Source: Ignavibacteria bacterium (GTDB taxonomy: Bacteria; Bacteroidota; Ignavibacteria; Tepidaquicellales; Tepidaquicellaceae). From it: a stretch of 64,000 bases of DNA. The stretch is taken from the NCBI GenBank assembly GCA_016719565.1, contig JADJYU010000005.1, positions 496,001 to 560,000 on the forward strand, in the 5' to 3' direction. A program made the translations under genes and the position numbers. The notes under the pieces are model-generated. The model did not search any database. It had not been told where the DNA came from and saw nothing but the letters and a program-made list of their open reading frames with translations. Within the stretch, counting starts at the first letter, position 1; the number at the start of each line of letters is the position of its first letter. Below are positions 10,789-19,368 of the stretch, piece after piece.

Positions 10789-12894
10789 TTAAGGTGTTAT
10801 CTTACTCACAAAATTAAACGAATTATTATCCGCATACACAGCGTCAGCAACGTCAATTATCCCGTCGCCGTTCACATCTGTCGGCAGATAATATCCCGTT
10901 GCAAAAATGAATGCGTCGTTGTCGATCAGACTTCCGTCGGTTAAGTCAATCGTCCCGTCCTGGTTTACATCGCCGCTGTAAAGACACCATGCTGATCCTT
11001 TGAGTATGACATTGTTACCAAAAGAATTAGCATCTGAGCCTACAAAACTATATGAAACCCATGAGCTTCCGTTTGACAGACTTATCGCTCCTGCGCTCCA
11101 GGTCTCAATAGCATTTCTGTACTTAACAACAATATAATAATCCCCGTCAGGCGCGTTATTAAATACTACAGCATTATTAAGTGTGCAATTATAGGAAAAC
11201 AAATTGACTGAATCTATTATATTGTATGGAGAAATATCACTGTGTAAATAGAAGGAAACATAATCATCTATTACATGATTATTAGTTCCTGTGTCAAACA
11301 ATCCTTCTATTGCAACTGAAATATTAACTCTGATCGCATTACTTCCGCCTGTACCATAAAGTGAATAATAACTTCCCCACATAGTCAATACGCTGTCATT
11401 GCTTACATTTCTGAAAGCAGGTTTCGGATGAAGAAATGAAAAAGCGTAACTGTCATTGAGATTAAAAACATAATTGTAAATTGAATTATTTCTGATTTCT
11501 GCAGATGCGATAGTAGCTATACAGTTATTGTTGTTATTAAATGCAATATTAAAACTGCCGGCGGTTCTCCTTTTTCCGATAATATCACCGTTCAGAGAAT
11601 TAAAATTTCCTGAATAATCAACATTTGCTACAGCCCAGTTTGCAGCATCGCTTGTCGAAAAGATCCATTGATCATAATCCCCTATATTAAAGTAATTATC
11701 AGAATATGTAATCATAATATTGGAATTATTGAGTCCTCCGTTTGACGCAACTCTTGCATTTTCAATTTCATCCCCTGCATAAAGACTGCCAAGAGTTACA
11801 GCGAAATTAGGATAAACATTATTATTTGCATTTGCTTTATAAATGTAAACTCCGTCTCCGAATCCGGGGTAAGCGCTGAGCACAAATATCAGCGAATCAT
11901 TTAAATTGTTGAAATAAGCAACATCTGTCTGAGTTTTGAAATCGTTTGATAAACTTGCCACAGGTGTGTACATGCTCAAAGGAAAATATGTAACAACAGG
12001 ATTCAGTGTATATGGATCATAAATTCTAAATAATTTTGACATAAGGAAGTGATTAGCGCCAACAATTGAGTCTTGCATAAATGCAACATGTACATATGCC
12101 TGTGTCGGGTAAGTTGAATTATCTGATGTAATTCTCGGTCTGAAATAATCGCTTGTAACTGAGTAACCGGGAATTGACAGAATAGCTTCGTTGAAATTAC
12201 CTGTGTTATCAAATGTCAGAAGTGAAATATTTTTTTCTCCTGTATAACCGCCAGCTGTATATCCGACAGTAACATACAGATATTTTGTTCCGGAAGAACT
12301 TTCTATAATTTCCATATCAAGCTGATCACGGTTTACTTTTACTGCTGTGTTTGCTTCAATCGAAGTAACCAGACTGAATGTCTGACCGTCGTCTGCAGAA
12401 CTGAATAATAACAGAGAATCTCCTGAAGAAGTAATGCCTGTATCAGCCTGCGCAACACCGATTATCAGCCAGATCTTACCTGCAGTCGGTCCGGTTTGTT
12501 CTACCTGCACAGCTGACGCGACAAGATAATTTCCGCTAAAAATATCTGATCTTGTTACATTATCCGTATTTCTGTTTCTGACTTTTCTGAAATTTGAATT
12601 TCTTTTATTTAAATCAGAATTAACTGAAACAGAGTTTTTACTATACTCGTCTGACTTATTTCTTAATTCTTCTATTTTACCTGAGGAATTCATATCGCCT
12701 GATCTTCTTAACTGATTTATCTGTTCATTTATTTCAATAGATTCAGCAGACAATTCTGTTTCAGCTGTATTTGTCAGATTTCCTGAATTATTTTTTATAA
12801 CTGCTTTTCCGCCTGCCGGAGGCAATGTTTTTTTACTTTGCGAATAAGAATTCACAGAAAGCAAAACAAAGAAAATTAATAACGTGAGTTTCAT
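10789..12894 (-). CDS. Secreted protein, BNR-propeller-like, with dockerin-like tail
   Basis: I place the start at 12894, not the upstream ATG at 12993, because MKLTLLIFFVLLSVNSYSQ is a clean signal peptide and GGAAGG sits 7 bases before it; the 12993 start would lie inside a strong hairpin. The mature N-terminus (about residues 20-100) is polar and likely coiled. Residues ~110-510 read like a sialidase/BNR-type propeller (LLLFSSADDGQTF blade motif, KYLYVTVGY). The last ~180 residues are the shared cassette: beta-sandwich-like part with KYRNAIETWS, then two EF-hand loops (DVNQDGTIDLTD, DVNGDGIIDVAD), ending SKITP. Predicted cell-surface; ligand unknown. It diverges from 13266. Confidence 0.82.
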   Translation of the reverse strand: MKLTLLIFFVLLSVNSYSQSKKTLPPAGGKAVIKNNSGNLTNTAETELSAESIEINEQINQLRRSGDMNSSGKIEELRNKSDEYSKNSVSVNSDLNKRNSNFRKVRNRNTDNVTRSDIFSGNYLVASAVQVEQTGPTAGKIWLIIGVAQADTGITSSGDSLLLFSSADDGQTFSLVTSIEANTAVKVNRDQLDMEIIESSSGTKYLYVTVGYTAGGYTGEKNISLLTFDNTGNFNEAILSIPGYSVTSDYFRPRITSDNSTYPTQAYVHVAFMQDSIVGANHFLMSKLFRIYDPYTLNPVVTYFPLSMYTPVASLSNDFKTQTDVAYFNNLNDSLIFVLSAYPGFGDGVYIYKANANNNVYPNFAVTLGSLYAGDEIENARVASNGGLNNSNIMITYSDNYFNIGDYDQWIFSTSDAANWAVANVDYSGNFNSLNGDIIGKRRTAGSFNIAFNNNNNCIATIASAEIRNNSIYNYVFNLNDSYAFSFLHPKPAFRNVSNDSVLTMWGSYYSLYGTGGSNAIRVNISVAIEGLFDTGTNNHVIDDYVSFYLHSDISPYNIIDSVNLFSYNCTLNNAVVFNNAPDGDYYIVVKYRNAIETWSAGAISLSNGSSWVSYSFVGSDANSFGNNVILKGSAWCLYSGDVNQDGTIDLTDGSLIDNDAFIFATGYYLPTDVNGDGIIDVADAVYADNNSFNFVSKITP

Positions 12895-12977
12895 TGAAAG
12901 ATCCTTCCCTGAATTTAAGTTTAGATTTAAGTTTTTTGTAAACTGCATTTTTAAAATTTTATTTAATTTATAAAAGT

Positions 12978-13047
12978 AATAATAACCCGGCATACCGGCA
13001 TGCCTTTAAGGAAAGCAGTCTGCCGACTGACTTTCCGGGTTATTATT
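12978..13047 (-). promoter_or_regulatory. 70-nt perfect three-way-junction leader element
   Basis: The outer stem is 11 bp with no mismatch (AATAATAACCC at 12978-12988 with GGGTTATTATT at 13037-13047). Inside are a 5-bp hairpin (12989-12993 with 13000-13004), a five-base linker TTTAA, and an 11-bp hairpin with one bulged A (13010-13020 with 13025-13036, loop TGCC). It lies 84 nt upstream of the chosen start of the minus-strand gene and 219 nt upstream of 13266. No riboswitch class I know fits. A cruciform or a small mobile-element relic is equally possible. Confidence 0.5.
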
Positions 13048-13265
13048 TTAATGAACTGTACAAAATTATATCTTTAATTCCGGTCAGACAAAAATATTTC
13101 ACAGTTGTTTTCATCCTGAAAAGCTTCTTTGGGTTGACTTATTTAAGTTGATTTTAAGTAATAACCTGCGAATATTGTCAGCAATCAACGTTTCTGACAA
13201 GATTTGCAAATTAAATTTTTCATCTGATTTTTAAATTAAATCAACTAAATTCATCTTAAAAATAA

Positions 13266-14699
13266 ATGTTAAACACTTCTGCCGTTTCTGTTTTTAAAAC
13301 ATTCAGCAAAGAAGAGATAAAAAAATTCGAAGATTTTCTGCTTTCTCCTTATTTCAACAAAAAATCCGTCCTTGTAAATTTATTTAAGATCATAAAAAGA
13401 CATGAACCGGAATATATATCTGAACTTCTTGACAGAAAAAAGATTTGGAGCAAATTATACAAAAAAAAAGAATTTAATTACGGCGTAATGAAAAATTTAA
13501 TTTATAACCTTGGAAAAGCTGCAGATAAATTTATCGAACTTCAGAATTTTGAAAGAGATAAAAAATTATCGGCAATTACACTGATGCAGGAACAAAAAAT
13601 CAGAAATCTTAACAATGCCTTTGAAAAATCGCTGAAAACTTTTAAAAATGACCTGTCAGAAAAGAAGCAGGATTTTGAATTTTTTTATTATAATTACAGA
13701 GCTATAAAATTAGAAAGAGAATTTACTTCCAATCTAGGTCTTGCCAAAGCTGAAAGCAGAATTAATGAAGAAAATGAAATTGAATTCTTAACATTATTTT
13801 ATCTCCTTGAATGTGCAGATTTGTATAATTGTTTTTTTATTAACGGAGCTTATGTGAAGAAGGATTTAAAGAATAACAATCTGGATCTGTTTATAAATTT
13901 TGTGGAGAAATTTCAACATAACTATAAAGAGATTTCCGATTGCTCTCTATTGAATTTAAAGATCATGTTAAACAAAAACGATAAAGATCTTTTCCTAGAG
14001 CTGAAAAAAATATTCACAGATAATTCATACAAATTCAGCAGTTCATTCAGCGGCGATCTTGGATTATCTTTATCGGAATACTGCAGCAGATATATAATGA
14101 ATGGAAAAACAGAATTTATTAATGAACAGTTTGATATTTGTCTTTTTATTTTTGAAAACGGATTATTGATGGATGATAAAAAAGAATTTATGAGTCCACA
14201 TATATTTACAAGTCTGGTAAGTACCGCCTGTAGTTTGAAAAAATTTGATTGGGTAAAACTGTTTATAGAAAACAATATTGGGAAAATACACCCTGAATTC
14301 AGAGACAAGTATTATAATTTTGCAAATTTAACATTGAACTTTAAGATGAATAACTTCAGTGAAGCTCATTTTTATGTATCAAAAATGGATATTAATAGTC
14401 CGATGGATTATGTTTCAGTAAAAAGATTTCAATTGATGATATATTATGAATCCGGTTATACAGACGAACTTTATTCACTTATAGAGGCAGTCAGAAATTT
14501 TATTTCCAAGAACAAAAAAATAACTAAAAGTCTCAGATTACAGGCCGGAAACTTTATTAATTACACAAAAAGATTGAGTAACATGAAATTCAGCAATTCT
14601 TTTAAGAAAATTGATTTGTTAAAACTAAAAGATGAAATTCTTGAACTTGAAGTTATAAATAAAAACTGGCTTATCGAAAAAGCTGAAGAATTAAAATAG
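13266..14699 (+). CDS. Helical partner-family protein, function unknown
   Basis: This 477-residue Lys/Glu/Phe-rich, almost wholly alpha-helical protein has no signal peptide or membrane segment and is probably cytoplasmic. The N-terminal ~95 residues carry the family signature: FKTFSKEE near residue 10, LLSPYFNKK near 27, and YGVMKNLIYNLG near 74. Around residues 355-425 helix pairs of TPR character follow (NFSEAHFYVSKM, IYYESGYTDELYSLIEA). The C-terminus ends in the conserved NWLIEKAEEL. It is closest to the 23648 protein (both have FNYGVMKN). I recall similar hypothetical proteins in Bacteroidota but no function. It diverges from the 10789-12894 secreted protein and is followed by a terminator at 14766. 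Confidence 0.85.
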   Translation: MLNTSAVSVFKTFSKEEIKKFEDFLLSPYFNKKSVLVNLFKIIKRHEPEYISELLDRKKIWSKLYKKKEFNYGVMKNLIYNLGKAADKFIELQNFERDKKLSAITLMQEQKIRNLNNAFEKSLKTFKNDLSEKKQDFEFFYYNYRAIKLEREFTSNLGLAKAESRINEENEIEFLTLFYLLECADLYNCFFINGAYVKKDLKNNNLDLFINFVEKFQHNYKEISDCSLLNLKIMLNKNDKDLFLELKKIFTDNSYKFSSSFSGDLGLSLSEYCSRYIMNGKTEFINEQFDICLFIFENGLLMDDKKEFMSPHIFTSLVSTACSLKKFDWVKLFIENNIGKIHPEFRDKYYNFANLTLNFKMNNFSEAHFYVSKMDINSPMDYVSVKRFQLMIYYESGYTDELYSLIEAVRNFISKNKKITKSLRLQAGNFINYTKRLSNMKFSNSFKKIDLLKLKDEILELEVINKNWLIEKAEELK

Positions 14700-14765
14700 T
14701 TTTGGATCTTTGACTTTAATCCTTTTTATTATATCCGTCAAACATTAATCGTATTTATAAACCCA

Positions 14766-14796
14766 AAAAAGCCGGAAGATCTCTCCACCGGCTTTT
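14766..14796 (+). terminator. Intrinsic terminator after 13266-14699
   Basis: The stem AGCCGG / CCGGCT is preceded by A-rich and followed by T-rich sequence (AAAAAAGCCGG ... CCGGCTTTT), 67 bp past the stop codon. It is the most conventional rho-independent terminator in the window. The rest of the 381-bp spacer 14700-15080 holds heptad repeats of the ATTTGTAATTCGTA type at about 15004-15075 and nothing else I can recognise. Confidence 0.75.
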
Positions 14797-15080
14797 ATAT
14801 CAATCAAAAATTAATTGTTATGAATCAATTAGCAAAGTCTTTTTCACAGATCATAAATCGTTTCACATTTCAAGTATCCCGTCAGGGAGTAATCACTCTC
14901 ACCCCCGGAAATACAATAATTTAAACAATATTCAAATCTGATCCGTCTTCAAGATCATCACCAGTATTATCAGAAAATTCATAATTGCTCCTCCCTTTCT
15001 TTATTTGAAATTTGTAATTCGTAATTGCTCTTAACCGCTCTTTTTTTGACAATTGAAATTTGTAATTCGTAACTGATCTT

Positions 15081-17534
15081 TTAAGGTGTTATTTTAGTTA
15101 CAAAATTAAACGAATTATTTTCCGCAAACGCAGCATCAGCCAGATCTATAATTCCGTCGCCGTTCACATCAGTAGGCTGATATCCCGTTGCAAAATTGAA
15201 TGCGTCATTATCTATCAGGCTTCCGTCTGCCAGATCTACAGTCCCGTCCTGATTCACATCACCGCTGTAAATTCCGAATTTTACCGGAGAACTGTTTAGC
15301 TGTATCTGATTATTTCCGTAAGCCTGCGAAGCTGAAGTTGTAAAATCATATGAGGCAGAATCACCGGAAAACGGAACCGGATTTGATGTCCATGTCTCGA
15401 TTGAATTTCTGTGTTTGAAAATTCTGTATCCGTTATTACTTTTATTAAAATAAAAAGTAGCGTTACCGTTTGAATCAAGAACTGCTTTTGAAGAATCGAA
15501 AACAGTATACGGAGGCAATGGAATTCTGAAATACATGCTTGCTGTATCACTTAACATTTTATTTGAAGTCGAATCATAAAACCCCTGTATCAGAGCAGTA
15601 ACATTGAGAGTTTTATACGATAGTAAATTTATTCCCCAGCCGTGAACATATCCAATATCTCCGCCTGCCTGATCAACGCATTTTAATTTCCACCATCCGT
15701 TTCTGCTCTGACCGTTGAATGCCGAAAGAGGCTGGTCCGGTTTTATGGAAGGACTAAAGGAAGGAGATATTCCGAGTACCGGCATTAATGTAAATCCGGA
15801 TGAGGCGGATGAATCCGCAGCGTCAGAAAAAATTGTCATTATGTCATTTGAATTTCCGCCTCTGATATTTAACAAATTTATTGTTGTACCCGAAGGAGAT
15901 GTGAGAGTAATTTTCAGATCCTGTGTATATGTATGTGACATCATTAAGTAAACTTTCAGGTCGCTTACATTTCCAATTCCGGTTATGTAAATTGAATCTG
16001 TAATTCCTACAGAGCTTGCATCAGGTACAAAAAATCTTCTGTTACTTGAAGTAAAAGATGAAGTGTAAAATCCGGGATCCGCATCTGACATCATCGGAGA
16101 GCTCAACCGCGCTGTATTTGCATGAGCTGAAGTAAGCGAAGCAGATCCGACAAATTTTAAGCCGTAGTTATAGTTTGTTGAACCTATTTTAAAACCGCTG
16201 TGAAGTTTGTCGAAATCAAAAATTATTAAGCTGTCATTAAGTGATGCCGGATAAGGCGGATGCTTATGTATAAATTCTTTGATCTGCTGTTTGTTTCTCT
16301 CTGTTCGCCATAATCGTGCCTCGTCTAATTGTCCTCTGTATCTGCTTCCTGAAAAGCTTGTTGCGCCTATTCCCCCAAAATACAAACTATCGCTGCCATT
16401 AAAATCAATGAGCGGGTTTCCTGCAAATACAGAGCCGGCAACTGAGTCTCCGTTTACATACAAAACTGCTTTACCTGTAGAAGAATTATACGTTCCTGCT
16501 AAATGTGTCCATTGCGCATTTGTCACCAAAGGGAGGGATTGTATGTAATAATTTCCGTTGTTTATTGCAAAAGTAACATGACCTGAATTATAGATAAACA
16601 GGGAATAACTGTATCTGGTACTTCCTCCGCTTTTATTAAAAATATTCTGAACAAACGGATTTGAATTTGTTGTATCTCTCTTTATCCAGCATTCCATGGT
16701 AATTGAAGTAGTTGGATTGATTACATCTCCGATATTATAATGACTGCAATAATCAGTTGAGCCGTTAAACACGACATTATTATTATAGTCAAGATGATTT
16801 ACAGCTTTGCCGGAATAATTTATGTAGGTTAAATTTCTTACGTATCCGTTGTTCTGAGTAGGACCGCTGTTGTCTTCAGCGGAATTATCAAACTGATAGC
16901 TTGCCGAAAGAAAACTGTAACTGCCGCTTAACTGGTACATACTCAAAGGGATAAACATATTATTAAATATTTCCGCAGCAGTCCGAGCGCTTTTCCAGAT
17001 CCTGACATTATCTATACTTCCGGTGAAAAAATATGCTCTCGATCCGCTTTGCCTGTCACACCCGATATACAGTGAATCGAAATTCGATCCCACTGACCCT
17101 GTGATGCCTGTTCTGGATGTATCCAGCGCTCCGTTGATATACAGTCGGGTGTTCGTACCGTCGTAAGTTCCGGCAATATGATTCCATTGATTTAATTTCA
17201 CAGTTCCGGAAACTCTGCTTCGTAAGAATCCGCCTGCCTGATTCCTGGGAAAAAATATAAACCGTCCCGTATTTTCAATTCCGAAATAGTAACTTGTAAC
17301 ATAATTTTTCCCGATTATACATGCTGATCCTGAGGGCAGCGCTGTCGGATAGATCCACGCTTCGACAGTAACGGCTGTAGTTGGATGCAGTTCACTATGC
17401 CATGGAACTGCAACATAGCTGTTGCTTCCGTTAAAGCTGACTGCGTAATTATTATTGTACTGAGCCTTGCTTAAACCGGGAATAAAGGATATATAATTCA
17501 GAGTCAGCAGAAATAAAATGGATGAGTTCTTCAA
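15081..17534 (-). CDS. Secreted double-LamG, P-domain protein with dockerin-like tail
   Basis: The 817-residue product opens with a TTG start and a signal peptide ending near SKAQYNN. Two concanavalin/LamG-like domains follow at about residues 27-190 and 250-425 (VTVEAWIYP, WNHIAGTYDGTNTRLYINGA, then MECWIKRD and WTHLAGTYN). Residues ~495-640 match the proprotein-convertase P-domain (LKVYLMMSHTYTQDLKITL, SPSGTTINLL, WKLKCVDQAGGD). The shared C-terminal cassette (HRNSIETW, DVNQDGTVDLAD, DVNGDGIIDLAD) closes it, ending TKITP. The build suggests carbohydrate or protein binding at the surface. A pure 7-bp repeat starts at the base just upstream of the start codon, leaving no Shine-Dalgarno. 31991-34417 has the same domain order. 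Confidence 0.85.
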   Translation of the reverse strand: MKNSSILFLLTLNYISFIPGLSKAQYNNNYAVSFNGSNSYVAVPWHSELHPTTAVTVEAWIYPTALPSGSACIIGKNYVTSYYFGIENTGRFIFFPRNQAGGFLRSRVSGTVKLNQWNHIAGTYDGTNTRLYINGALDTSRTGITGSVGSNFDSLYIGCDRQSGSRAYFFTGSIDNVRIWKSARTAAEIFNNMFIPLSMYQLSGSYSFLSASYQFDNSAEDNSGPTQNNGYVRNLTYINYSGKAVNHLDYNNNVVFNGSTDYCSHYNIGDVINPTTSITMECWIKRDTTNSNPFVQNIFNKSGGSTRYSYSLFIYNSGHVTFAINNGNYYIQSLPLVTNAQWTHLAGTYNSSTGKAVLYVNGDSVAGSVFAGNPLIDFNGSDSLYFGGIGATSFSGSRYRGQLDEARLWRTERNKQQIKEFIHKHPPYPASLNDSLIIFDFDKLHSGFKIGSTNYNYGLKFVGSASLTSAHANTARLSSPMMSDADPGFYTSSFTSSNRRFFVPDASSVGITDSIYITGIGNVSDLKVYLMMSHTYTQDLKITLTSPSGTTINLLNIRGGNSNDIMTIFSDAADSSASSGFTLMPVLGISPSFSPSIKPDQPLSAFNGQSRNGWWKLKCVDQAGGDIGYVHGWGINLLSYKTLNVTALIQGFYDSTSNKMLSDTASMYFRIPLPPYTVFDSSKAVLDSNGNATFYFNKSNNGYRIFKHRNSIETWTSNPVPFSGDSASYDFTTSASQAYGNNQIQLNSSPVKFGIYSGDVNQDGTVDLADGSLIDNDAFNFATGYQPTDVNGDGIIDLADAAFAENNSFNFVTKITP

Positions 17535-17623
17535 AATAGTTAATAGTTAATAGTTAATAGTTAATAGTTAATAGTTAATAGTTAATAGTTAATAGTTAAT
17601 AGTTAATAGTTAATAGTTAATAG
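17535..17623. repeat. Perfect heptanucleotide microsatellite, about 12.7 copies
   Basis: The unit AATAGTT is repeated without error for 89 bp, beginning at the base directly upstream of the TTG start of the minus-strand gene. It therefore fills the 5' leader or promoter of that gene and half of the divergent spacer. Beyond it the DNA continues as imperfect heptads (TAATTCG, TAACTCG) to about 17680. Short tracts of the same heptamer occur at 28434, 51594 and 52722. Confidence 0.95.
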
Positions 17624-17773
17624 TAATTCGTAATTCGTAACTCGTAATTCGTAACTCGTGCTCTTAACTCGTAACTTGTTCAAAATTAACCAGACTGAAT
17701 TTTCTCTCAAAAGAAATTTTTTGCCAATTGTATCTTGACTTTTAGGTCACAGTAAATGTTTGTAATTTTATAT

Positions 17774-19273
17774 ATGATCAAAAGCAGCGTAATAGAAATC
17801 CTGAAAACATTCTCTGATGAGGAATTTTTATCGTTTGAAGAATTCATTCAGACGCCATTTCATAATAAGAATGCCAAAGTGATCCGCTTTTTTAAATCGC
17901 TTAAAGAATTTCATCCGGTATATTCGGGAGAAAATTTTAACAAGGAATTTCTATATAAGAAGCTTATGGGAAAAGTAAAATATAAAGATACTTACATCCG
18001 TAATCTCTTTTCCGATTTGATGAATCTTGCTGAAAAATTTTTGCAGATAAATTTGATCGGAAAAGATCATACTCACGACAGACTGCTGATCGAAGAATTA
18101 AAGGACAGAGACTTATACGAAATAGCCGATAGGAAAATTAAATCATTTGAAAAGAAAGTTACTTCAGATAAATCAAAAGATCATGAATATTATCTCAATA
18201 AAAATTTTATATATGAAATGAAAAGCTATCTGATAGTTGACAAAACTCTGACTGACAATTTCCGGAAAGAGCAAATCTCAAGTATTATAAAGCTCTATAT
18301 GATAACTCTTATGGAAAATTCTTTTTATCTGAGAGTTGAGGAACAGCGCGTAAGCGTTAAGCATCGCTTCGACTTCCTCAAACATGTTTTAAAGTATATG
18401 GAAATTCATCTTCATGAATTTGAAGACTCACCATTGCTCATGATCTATTATTATTTATGGCAATGCTACCTTAGAGAAGATGATGAGAAATACTTTCATA
18501 AAGCTAAAGAATATTTTAAGAAAAATTTTTACTTGCTTACAAAAATAGATAAGAAAAATATTTATTCAGTAATGCAGGTTTTTTACATTAATAAAATTGA
18601 CAATGGTGAAATAGAATACAACAAGAAATATCTGGAATTCCTTCTTGAAATGTTAAGGATGAATGTACTTTCACATAAGAAAAATGATTCAATTGGATTA
18701 AATCTGTACAGGAATATTATCATACTCTGCTTAATGCTGAATGAAACAGAGATTTTAAGAAAGTTCATTTCAAAATACATCAGCTTCGTCGACAAGGAGA
18801 GCTGTGATGCCGTTTTAGCATATTCCAACTCTCAGCTGTATTTCCTACAGGGTAATTTTGAAAAAGCTCTGGAGATGTGCAGTAAAATTAATTATAATGA
18901 TCTTCTTTCAACTGTTAATGATAATCTTTATTTCAAAAATGACATAAAGACATTAACACTGAAATGCCTGTTCGAACTTAATGCATTTGAGAATGCCATA
19001 TCCCATATTGACTCATTCAAACATTTCATCAGAAACTCAAAACTTATCAAGGATGATGTCAGGAAAAAATTTATGAATTTCCTTAACATAGTAAATCAAA
19101 TGATCAGGCTTAAAAATAAGTTTGACGCTTCAAAGTTTGCTGAACTAAAGATAAAGTGTAAGAATTCAAAAGACATAATTCATTCCACCTGGATCGTTGC
19201 AAAACTTAATGAAATAGAAAAATACCCGCAGACAAATTGTAATACACGATTCGACAAACGTAAGAGTGTATAG
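17774..19273 (+). CDS. Helical partner-family protein, function unknown
   Basis: I choose the ATG at 17774 (499 residues) over the in-frame ATG at 17756 because MIKSSVIEILKTFSDEEF aligns at its first residue with the starts of all other family members. The N-terminal signature is present (FSDEE, TPFHNKN, YIRNLFSDLMNLAEKFL). The TPR-like part is at about residues 350-425 (YFLQGNFEKALEMCSKI, CLFELNAFENAISHID), and the end carries the conserved TWIVAKLNEIEK followed by ~18 extra residues not seen in the paralogues. No signal peptide. It diverges from the LamG/P-domain protein; the 222-bp spacer contains the microsatellite. Confidence 0.83.
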   Translation: MIKSSVIEILKTFSDEEFLSFEEFIQTPFHNKNAKVIRFFKSLKEFHPVYSGENFNKEFLYKKLMGKVKYKDTYIRNLFSDLMNLAEKFLQINLIGKDHTHDRLLIEELKDRDLYEIADRKIKSFEKKVTSDKSKDHEYYLNKNFIYEMKSYLIVDKTLTDNFRKEQISSIIKLYMITLMENSFYLRVEEQRVSVKHRFDFLKHVLKYMEIHLHEFEDSPLLMIYYYLWQCYLREDDEKYFHKAKEYFKKNFYLLTKIDKKNIYSVMQVFYINKIDNGEIEYNKKYLEFLLEMLRMNVLSHKKNDSIGLNLYRNIIILCLMLNETEILRKFISKYISFVDKESCDAVLAYSNSQLYFLQGNFEKALEMCSKINYNDLLSTVNDNLYFKNDIKTLTLKCLFELNAFENAISHIDSFKHFIRNSKLIKDDVRKKFMNFLNIVNQMIRLKNKFDASKFAELKIKCKNSKDIIHSTWIVAKLNEIEKYPQTNCNTRFDKRKSV

Positions 19274-19368
19274 TATTACTGCTAAATTCTAACTTTATAT
19301 CTGAAAATCGTAATTTCCTTATATAAGTTTTTTATTTAATATTTGTAATTTAAAATTTTTAAATGCTC

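Noticed and set aside
12895..12993. Start of the 10789 gene at the ATG at 12993
   Set aside because: It falls inside the three-way-junction element and gives a 33-residue extension ahead of a normal signal peptide that has its own Shine-Dalgarno.
12978..13047. Known riboswitch or hammerhead ribozyme
   Set aside because: The three-way junction lacks the CUGANGA/GAAA core of hammerheads and the conserved loops of purine, TPP or c-di-GMP classes.
13266..14699. Helical proteins as transcription factors
   Set aside because: No helix-turn-helix, zinc ribbon or sigma-factor motif can be seen; the idea stays open only as an untested possibility from the divergent layout.
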